A DNA stretch of 36,012 nt from Paramacrobiotus richtersi (lineage: Eukaryota > Tardigrada > Eutardigrada > Parachela > Macrobiotidae): assembly GCA_034698045.1 (NCBI GenBank), contig JAQGAU010000176.1:1-36012 (forward strand), read 5' to 3'. The notes beneath the pieces were generated by a model that worked only from the letters and a program-made list of their open reading frames with translations, did no database searches and had not been told where the DNA came from. Position 1 is the stretch's first letter, and every line of letters begins with the position of its first letter. A program made the translations under genes and the position numbers. This document shows, piece after piece, positions 30,049 through 36,012 of the stretch.

Positions 30049-33000
30049 ATGGATTACCATATGAGTAACGGTACACAAGAACCATTTATGGACGGTGACC
30101 TTTCAGTGCAGAATGCAGATTATATTAGTACAGATGCTGAAGTTTTCGATTATATATTTGCAAACGCTGACGATATTCTTCAACAAGATGCTGAACAGTT
30201 TGATCTTCATCCTGTCGATCATAATGCTGATTTTGCCGCTATGTTAGCCGATGGGGAACGGCATCAAGATGCTGACCAGTTTGACCTTTATCCAGCCGAT
30301 CATGGTGATTTCGCGGCTATGGTTGCCAATGGAGAGTGGCCACAAGATGTTGAACAGTGTGACCTTTATCCTGCCCACGACGATAATTTCGCTGCTATGA
30401 TTACCGATGGGGAATGGTTGGAGCCGATGAATGTGGACCAAGCAGGAGGGGGTGAGTCCTTGCCCGACTTGACGGGCCTTTTCAAGTTGATAAAAACTTC
30501 GGAACGGACGTATAAGCGGTTCTATAGTTTGGAGTATCGTTATGTGGTACAGATTGCTCCACTAACACGTGTTTTTTCGCCTGACGAGTCAATGGCCATT
30601 ATGCCGCACATTTTGGCCAAAGTTATGGAATTATGCTTTGAAAATTTCGATAAGTCCGATCGGATTACACTGTCTTTAGACTGTGATTCCCTGTACGAGC
30701 CAATTTATTTGCGTATGCTGAAGCTGTCACACTTTAATGTTGACTCGCTCATGCGACGTATCGCTCTTTTAAACTCGCAAAAAAAGCTCGTGGTGGATGA
30801 ATCGTTTTGTGTACGGATCTTCCGTACGTTTCCGCCACGCGGAGGCTCAACTCGGCGCAAACATCAGCATGTGGCTCGAGACAACAAACGATTTAAGACT
30901 TCCATTGTTACGGTATGTGTGGAGGACGATCTGTGCTTACCTGCAGCGGTCTTTTTGGCTAAATTTCGCTTGACGCACGATGTTTCTGGCCGCGACAAAA
31001 GCAGATGGATAAGTTTGTTCAGAAAGGACCGAAAGAAAAAGCTAGCTCGTCATGCTCGTGATATTCTTATGGAATGTGATCTTCCGCTCGGCCGAAAGTA
31101 CGACTTGGATGACCTGCAGATTATGCAAGAGAATGCGTTTCCCGAGTTCCAGATCAAAGTGGTTTCAGCTAATCACAGCAACGCTGTTATTCGACGTGTC
31201 CCGGAAGTGAAAGGTGCCGGCATGAAAGAGATTTATCTCCTCCTTGACGATGAACACTTTGACTTGATAACGTCGCCTACTGGGTTCCACTGTTCGCCGT
31301 ACTACTGCTCGTTTTGCGATCGTCCGTATTCTAACAAAGACAACCATAGATGCAGCGGCAAATGTGACAAGTGCTATCGGAACAAAGATCAGTGCCCTGC
31401 AGATTCTTCGATTCGCTGTACTGATTGTGGACGAACCTTCAATAATCAGAGTTGTTTTGACATACATAAGGAACTACGCAAAAACGGTGTTACGTACTGC
31501 CAACGGTTGTTCTTTTGTAAGAAGTGCAGTGTTTTTGTTAATATGTTGCGGCGGAAAGTAACTGCCAAGCACGAATGCGGTGAAACGCACTGCAAAACCT
31601 GCAAAGGGTTCTTCAAGCAAGCAGACCATCAGTGTTACCTGCAAAAACTGCCTCCACCAGACCCCGAGTCCGAAACTATGCAGTACATATTTTTCGATTA
31701 TGAAACGTATGACCCCGTCCTGGGTCATATGCCAGCGTGTATCGTGGCCCAGTATGCCGATGGCCAGGAATTTCGCTTTCCGGCAGACGGCCAACCAATG
31801 ACGAAGGACGTGGGTGAACAGTTCGGTCGTTGGTTGTTCTCGGAACAGCATCGTGGCTACACAATTATCGCGCATAACTTTCGTGGTTATGATGGACATT
31901 TCGTATTGAAGTATATGCTGGATAATAAATTGAAAGGAGTAAAGGTCATCAAACGTGGTAATCAGTTGCTTGAGATCCGGTACCAGGCACTTGATATCCG
32001 CTCGCGGGATACACTGAACTTCCTACCCATGAAACTAGCTGCACTCCCAAAGGCGGTTGGTCTTGATATTGCGATTGAAAAAGGGGACTTTCCACATCGT
32101 TTGAATCATCCTGGAAACTGGGACAAAGTACTTGCATGGCCGGAGCCAGAAATGTATATGATTGATGGACTGGTGAAGGAAAAAAAGCAGGAGTTTCTAA
32201 AGTGGCATGCAGAAGCAAAAATAGCTGCCAATGGAATCTTTGATTTCCGTGAACAAATTATGCGGTACTGCTCGAACGACGTGACGATACTCAGACTAAG
32301 TACATTGAAGTTTTGCGATAATTTTTATTCTTTGACCTCGCTCAATCCGATGAAAAGTATCATCGTTCCTGCCGCTTGGCATCGGTATTTCAAAATTTTT
32401 CACCTGGAACCAAACGAAATTGCTATTCTTTACACTCATGGACCCCACCGTAACCGGAGATCGAGTTTTGAGTGTCTACAATGGCTGGAGTGGGAAAACA
32501 TGAGCGCGGATGGTCGAATTAGGCACGCTGGTAACGGACATAAAGTTCGTTTTGGCCAGAAATTCGTCGACGGTGTGGACGAAGCGACCAAGGCAGTATA
32601 CGAGTACAATGGCTGTGTGTTTCATGGACATCCGCAGTGTACTGACCCGAGCGATTTTGTGCCGTTCGAGAAGAGAACAATGAGAGAAGTTTACGAGGAA
32701 TTTCAAGATCACGTGCAGTACATGAATGGTCACGGCTACGCAGTAGAAGTGAAGTGGTCATGTGAATGGCGAAAAGAGCGGGAAGATCCGGACATTTCCG
32801 GGTTCTTGTCGCTGTTTAATCGGCGCGAGCCCTTGAATCCTCGTGACGCATTCAAGGGCGGACGCACTAACGCTAGCCGGCTAAACTACGAGACCCTACC
32901 GGGTGAGAAAATATTGTATCAGGACGTTGTGTCCTTGTATCCTTTCGTGAATTCGACTAAGGAATATCCAGTTGGTTTTCCGACGATTATTTTGGCTAAT

Positions 33001-34215
33001 TTCGACAATGTCAAGAATTATTACGGTCTCATCAAATGCAGAATCCTACCTCCTGCGCAGTGTTTATTTCCTGTGTTACCATCTACCTTGAATGGTAAAC
33101 TCGTCTTTACGCTGTGTCGTACATGTGCACTTTTAAAAAGTTCGCCGTTTTGTTCGCATACGGATGACGAGCGTTGTTTGGAGGGGACAAGGGTAACTCC
33201 TGAGTTACATCATGCCTTGGATGTCGGATACCAGGTTGTGGAAATTTACGAAGTCTGGCACTGGGAACGGAAGCGGTCTGGAATTTTTACTGAGTATATG
33301 AAAAAGTTCTTGAAAATTAAAATTCAAGCAAACGGCTGGCCGGTGGGGTGTGACACTCCAGAGAAAAAGGACGAGTATGTACAACAAGTAAAAGTGCGTG
33401 ACGGCATTGACTTGAATCCAGCGGAAATCCGGTCGGATCCCGGCATAAAAAGCGCCGCAAAATTGTGTTTGAATTCCTTGTGGGGGAAGTTTGGACGAAG
33501 AGACGACTTTTGTACAACAAAGTTTGTCACCGACGCTGAAAAGTACTTGGATCTGCTGCTGTCCAAGTCTGTCGAAATTCATGACGTATTTGGAGTCAAC
33601 GAGGACTGCTTGATGGTGACATTCTCCAAGAACGAGGAGTACAACGAGGGTAATGATTCCTCGAACCTGGCGATAGCGGCGTTTACCACATCATATGCTC
33701 GCCTGATCTTGTTGGACATGATGGAGAAGCCTGGCGACCGCGTGCTGTATTTTGATACCGACTCCGTCATTTTTATACAACGACCCGGGGATTGGTTGCC
33801 ATCCACTGGAACCGAGCTTGGTGCATGGGATAACCAGCTGCAACCGGGTGAAAGGCACATTGTCAGGTTGGTGGCCAGTGCACCAAAAGTCTACTGCTAC
33901 GAAACGGACACCGAACAAATCGAGCTAAATGTCAAGGGAATGACCCAGAACGGATACACGGAGGATATCTTGGACTGGAACGATGTCACCAAGGCCGTTG
34001 AACGAACTGGGCAGAAACTGGATTTCGATCAATTGAAACGACTCCTGGATAATCCGGACAGCCACCTGCAGGTTCTGTATCCGGAGTGCATCAAACGAAA
34101 TGCCAAGACCCAAGAGATAAATACTGTGCAGTTGTTCAAGAAGTTGCAGTTGGTGTACGACAAACGAATGTTATTCCCTGATTTCACGACACTTCCTTTT
34201 GAAACGAAGGGGTAG
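30049..34215 (+). CDS. Polinton/Maverick protein-primed DNA polymerase B, intact
   Basis: A 1388-residue single-exon protein. The N-terminus is acidic with three 27-residue repeats (about 45–126). A Cys/His-rich region at about 415–529 (CSFCDRPY, CDKCYRNKDQC, CTDCGRTF, CKTCKGFF) probably binds zinc. The proofreading exonuclease has FFDYETYD (D550, E552), HNFRGYD (N610, D615) and YCSND (Y740, D744). The polymerase has DVVSLYP (D959), KLCLNSLWG (K1138–G1146), YFDTDS (D1236, D1238) and KVY (1280–1282). All catalytic residues are present. This is the virus-like replicative polymerase of Polintons (DNA_pol_B_2 type), which uses a terminal protein as primer and carries out strand displacement in the nucleus. 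It converges on the protease and integrase remnants of the same element. Its start has a clear TATA/initiator promoter. Confidence 0.95.
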   Translation: MDYHMSNGTQEPFMDGDLSVQNADYISTDAEVFDYIFANADDILQQDAEQFDLHPVDHNADFAAMLADGERHQDADQFDLYPADHGDFAAMVANGEWPQDVEQCDLYPAHDDNFAAMITDGEWLEPMNVDQAGGGESLPDLTGLFKLIKTSERTYKRFYSLEYRYVVQIAPLTRVFSPDESMAIMPHILAKVMELCFENFDKSDRITLSLDCDSLYEPIYLRMLKLSHFNVDSLMRRIALLNSQKKLVVDESFCVRIFRTFPPRGGSTRRKHQHVARDNKRFKTSIVTVCVEDDLCLPAAVFLAKFRLTHDVSGRDKSRWISLFRKDRKKKLARHARDILMECDLPLGRKYDLDDLQIMQENAFPEFQIKVVSANHSNAVIRRVPEVKGAGMKEIYLLLDDEHFDLITSPTGFHCSPYYCSFCDRPYSNKDNHRCSGKCDKCYRNKDQCPADSSIRCTDCGRTFNNQSCFDIHKELRKNGVTYCQRLFFCKKCSVFVNMLRRKVTAKHECGETHCKTCKGFFKQADHQCYLQKLPPPDPESETMQYIFFDYETYDPVLGHMPACIVAQYADGQEFRFPADGQPMTKDVGEQFGRWLFSEQHRGYTIIAHNFRGYDGHFVLKYMLDNKLKGVKVIKRGNQLLEIRYQALDIRSRDTLNFLPMKLAALPKAVGLDIAIEKGDFPHRLNHPGNWDKVLAWPEPEMYMIDGLVKEKKQEFLKWHAEAKIAANGIFDFREQIMRYCSNDVTILRLSTLKFCDNFYSLTSLNPMKSIIVPAAWHRYFKIFHLEPNEIAILYTHGPHRNRRSSFECLQWLEWENMSADGRIRHAGNGHKVRFGQKFVDGVDEATKAVYEYNGCVFHGHPQCTDPSDFVPFEKRTMREVYEEFQDHVQYMNGHGYAVEVKWSCEWRKEREDPDISGFLSLFNRREPLNPRDAFKGGRTNASRLNYETLPGEKILYQDVVSLYPFVNSTKEYPVGFPTIILANFDNVKNYYGLIKCRILPPAQCLFPVLPSTLNGKLVFTLCRTCALLKSSPFCSHTDDERCLEGTRVTPELHHALDVGYQVVEIYEVWHWERKRSGIFTEYMKKFLKIKIQANGWPVGCDTPEKKDEYVQQVKVRDGIDLNPAEIRSDPGIKSAAKLCLNSLWGKFGRRDDFCTTKFVTDAEKYLDLLLSKSVEIHDVFGVNEDCLMVTFSKNEEYNEGNDSSNLAIAAFTTSYARLILLDMMEKPGDRVLYFDTDSVIFIQRPGDWLPSTGTELGAWDNQLQPGERHIVRLVASAPKVYCYETDTEQIELNVKGMTQNGYTEDILDWNDVTKAVERTGQKLDFDQLKRLLDNPDSHLQVLYPECIKRNAKTQEINTVQLFKKLQLVYDKRMLFPDFTTLPFETKG
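30180..30430 (+). repeat. Three ~81-bp coding repeats at the polymerase N-terminus
   Basis: Each encodes about 27 residues of the form QD[AV][ED]Q[FC]DL[YH]P … FAAM … DGE[RW]. The repeats are acidic and lie before any recognised polymerase domain. Confidence 0.85.
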
Positions 34216-34378
34216 CGGCTAGAACGGCGATGACTTCTTTTAGTTCCTTCGTTTTTGTCATGGTGTTGTTGGTGCACTTGTAATGGTAAAGTTCGAAAAT
34301 GTTGAAGATTATGATGAGCAACAGTGTTAAAATGGCAAAAACAATTGACAGAATGCGTCGCAGTTCGTTGTAGTCCAT
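34184..34378 (-). CDS. Small single-span membrane protein of the element, unknown
   Basis: A 64-residue frame from a real ATG. A hydrophobic span occupies about residues 9–29 (LSIVFAILTLLLIIIFNIF), followed by a polar Lys/Thr-rich tail. It begins 41 bases after the stop of the protease frame on the same strand and overlaps the 3' end of polymerase B by 32 bases. Compact, convergent spacing fits an element gene, but its short length leaves real doubt. No family recognised. Confidence 0.4.
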   Translation of the reverse strand: MDYNELRRILSIVFAILTLLLIIIFNIFELYHYKCTNNTMTKTKELKEVIAVLAATPSFQKEVS

Positions 34379-34419
34379 CGCATAGGTTTATACAACAAAA
34401 GAAAAAACACCAAGTCCCT

Positions 34420-34977
34420 TTATGGGTAGTAGAGACAACTGCCGACGCTGCGCGTCAGCAGTTGTTCCCACCGCCGCCGCCGCCACCCTAACATGTCACT
34501 AATAAAGTTCACATCACGAACGCTGGTATCTAAGCTGAAAAACTTGTTGATGAATTTACACACAAACTTGTCGTTCACGTTTTTATTACGTGTCAAAGCT
34601 GACATCACGTCTCTATACGAGAAGCCATAGCACCAAAGCAAAATGTAAAACATGCAGTACTGTTCACACACGGTCGTGTCGGCATTTTGCCGTACAGTAT
34701 TTGATAAGATCAGGTAGTCAGTACCGATCCAGTCCTTCAAATGCGTAGAATATATGGCAGGATTATTGCCGTATGAGTCGAACGCCTCTAAAACACCAGG
34801 ACTAACACAATAAAACGCCACCCAGTGCTCATCCGGCGACCCAGACGGTTGAGTGTTCACAATATACCCACCGGGAAATTCTTTTTCTGGTATTTTATCA
34901 CACGGGAAAGCACCAACAAAAAACTCGCGCAAGTCATATAAACAAACATTCGTGATTTTGTTGTGCGGTTTAATCGT
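34420..34977 (-). pseudogene. Polinton adenain-like cysteine protease, N-terminally truncated
   Basis: The frame is open from just after a stop at 34978–34980 to its own stop at 34420, but has no ATG before the conserved region. It carries the family core: FFVGAFPCD, GGYIVNT, then the catalytic His in EHWVAFY, the acidic residue in EAFDSYG, and the Gln and Cys in RQNADTTVCEQYC with Gln seven residues before Cys, as in adenain-type (C5-like) proteases. These enzymes mature capsid proteins. The usual N-terminal residues ahead of FFVGAF are replaced by sequence shared, in another frame, with the end of the integrase. The likely cause is a deletion joining the two genes. The catalytic set is intact; the missing start makes expression doubtful. 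Confidence 0.8.
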
Positions 34978-35503
34978 TCAACCATTGCGCATTTTACGTC
35001 ATCATTTTTCGTTGTCAAAAACATGACATTACACTCTTTAAAAAAAATTTTAACTTGTTTTCCTACAAATTCTTTACCATTGTCACTTTGACAGCGAAGA
35101 GGCGGCCACATTGTTTGTAAATTGTGTCAAGCGCATGGATAGTATCCGTAGGTTTTTTCGTTTTGACTGGAATTCCCCAGGCGTACCTCGAAAAGCAATC
35201 AATACACGTGAGAATATATCTGAAACCATCATTGTGCTCTACAAATTTTTGCATATCTATCAAGTAAACTTGATGCTGGTCGCCGATGTTGACACAGATG
35301 ATTTTTCGTCGTCTGAATCGTGAACGAAACGGTTTATGTTGTGTGTAGGCGTCTTTGCTCTGTAGATACCGTTCAGCCTGCTCGCGGGTGTAATCATATT
35401 TTTGTGCTTCTTTGAACAGCCTTTCAACCCCGCCCAAACTGCCGGGGTTTGAGGCGTCTAGGTATATGTCATCTAGTGTAACCATTATGAGTATGATAAC
35501 CAT
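34857..35503 (-). pseudogene. Polinton integrase (rve type), frameshifted and truncated
   Basis: The first part, from 35503 or more likely the ATG at 35485, has the Polinton N-terminal motifs (NPGSLGGVERLFKEA, AYTQHKPFRSRF) and the start of the catalytic core. The second part, in another frame from about 35105, has SDNGKEF and MVERLNRT, carrying the third acidic residue. Three faults are visible. The first catalytic Asp, expected just after QV, is Tyr (QVYLIDM). A one-base deletion (or equivalent) near 35095–35108 breaks the frame. After MFVYMT the reading frame runs into the protease region and stops at 34857, so the C-terminal part and any chromodomain are gone. The second Asp (CIDCFSRYAW) remains. 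The gene cannot encode a working integrase. It overlaps the stop of the preceding ORF (TAATG at the second ATG). Confidence 0.88.
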
Positions 35504-36012
35504 CCGCCGCTTTGTGCAGACTTTCGCTTTTTTCGAGGTGGCCCCTTTTGTGGCAAGGTTCTGGCAACTTGCGTCCTATATCTGCCTAGCACTTCGTCGT
35601 ATTTTAATTGTTCAATAACTGGCTCACCATTTCTGACTGTATTTTTCAGCACAGGTAGCGCTCTCTGTTTCGTTCTTGGCGGACCCTGTGGTTTCGGAGC
35701 TTTCTTAAGCGTGCCTTCGAGTGTTTCAGCGGGTTCCTCAACAAATTTTTGTTTCTGTGGGACATAGGTTATTGCCTTCCGTATCTGATACTGTATTGGT
35801 TGTCTGACCGGGGTACTCGGCAGTGCATGATCGGACGAATCATCTGACAGGTCTGGGTCGTATTCGCTGATTATTGTGTCACCATCTGGAAATTCTACAA
35901 TCGGCCGTGATGCGTAAGGTGCCAGTGCTGAGCTCTCGGTATGTTGGAGTGCTGGCATTGGCTGGTGTCGTAGGGTTGCCGTTCGTTGAGGACTATGTTC
36001 AAGTGCCGCCGT
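35485..36012 (-). CDS. Pro/Lys-rich element protein, 5' end probably outside window
   Basis: The frame is open from the window edge (36012) to TAA at 35485, with an internal ATG at 35958 that would give 157 residues. The first part is acidic (EYDPDLSDDSSD). The rest is rich in Pro, Lys and Gln with basic patches (LKKAPKPQGPPRTKQR, PPRKKRK) resembling nuclear signals. It directly precedes the integrase on the same strand with a one-base stop–start overlap, so it belongs to the element. Composition would suit a DNA-binding or core protein, but I recognise no family. Confidence 0.5.
   Translation of the reverse strand, partial: TAALEHSPQRTATLRHQPMPALQHTESSALAPYASRPIVEFPDGDTIISEYDPDLSDDSSDHALPSTPVRQPIQYQIRKAITYVPQKQKFVEEPAETLEGTLKKAPKPQGPPRTKQRALPVLKNTVRNGEPVIEQLKYDEVLGRYRTQVARTLPQKGPPRKKRKSAQSGGWLSYS

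Noticed and set aside
35095..35108. Programmed ribosomal frameshift in the integrase
   Set aside because: No slippery site was evident, and the gene also has a lost catalytic Asp and a truncated end, so decay is the better reading.

Overview
The window is nuclear DNA from an invertebrate animal. Genes are split by short GT–AG introns (many 62–142 bases) and encode metazoan receptor architectures (EMI plus EGF-like repeats, Ig plus a membrane span). A Polinton/Maverick-type element occupies the right end. Multiple GT92 genes and compact introns would fit an ecdysozoan, possibly a tardigrade, but nothing here proves the phylum.

Left third (1–10.7 kb): three paralogous Draper/CED-1/MEGF10-like genes. 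The first (plus strand, 3' end only) and the second (minus strand, nine exons, 5338–1711) lie tail to tail and share tail motifs and the phase of the last intron. The second carries a large Thr/Pro-rich insert and one apparent single-base frameshift. The third (9198–10714, plus) keeps the signal peptide, EMI domain and EGF-like repeats but stops before any membrane span. Between the second and third lie a four-exon, single-Ig membrane receptor whose tail has two Yxx[I/L] motifs at ITAM-like spacing (7594–5975), a dead GT92 fragment (about 8.15 kb) and a small C-x2-C zinc-finger-like reading frame.

Middle (12.5–25.8 kb): a secreted, cysteine-free Trp/Asn/Gln/Thr repeat protein; a Cys-rich terminal exon of unknown family; three GT92 glycosyltransferase genes, one with its DxD motif destroyed; a DxD glycosyltransferase of the sugar-binding/GT32 type; and a small two-exon gene built from duplicated exons.

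Right part (about 26–36 kb): tandem repeats (about 130 and 86 bp), then a divergent pair of spliced genes. Their first domains end at a phase-0 intron exactly 47 residues after a shared Glu-Trp pair, so I read them as paralogs. A family of 26-bp imperfect palindromes sits on both outer sides of the pair. Next come an intact 1388-residue protein-primed DNA polymerase B with its own TATA/initiator promoter and, on the opposite strand, Polinton protease, integrase and a Pro/Lys-rich ORF. The integrase has lost its first catalytic Asp, is frameshifted and is cut short where it meets a protease lacking its start codon. This copy therefore looks unable to integrate although its polymerase is open. 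The element probably continues past base 36012, so its capsid genes, if any, are not seen.
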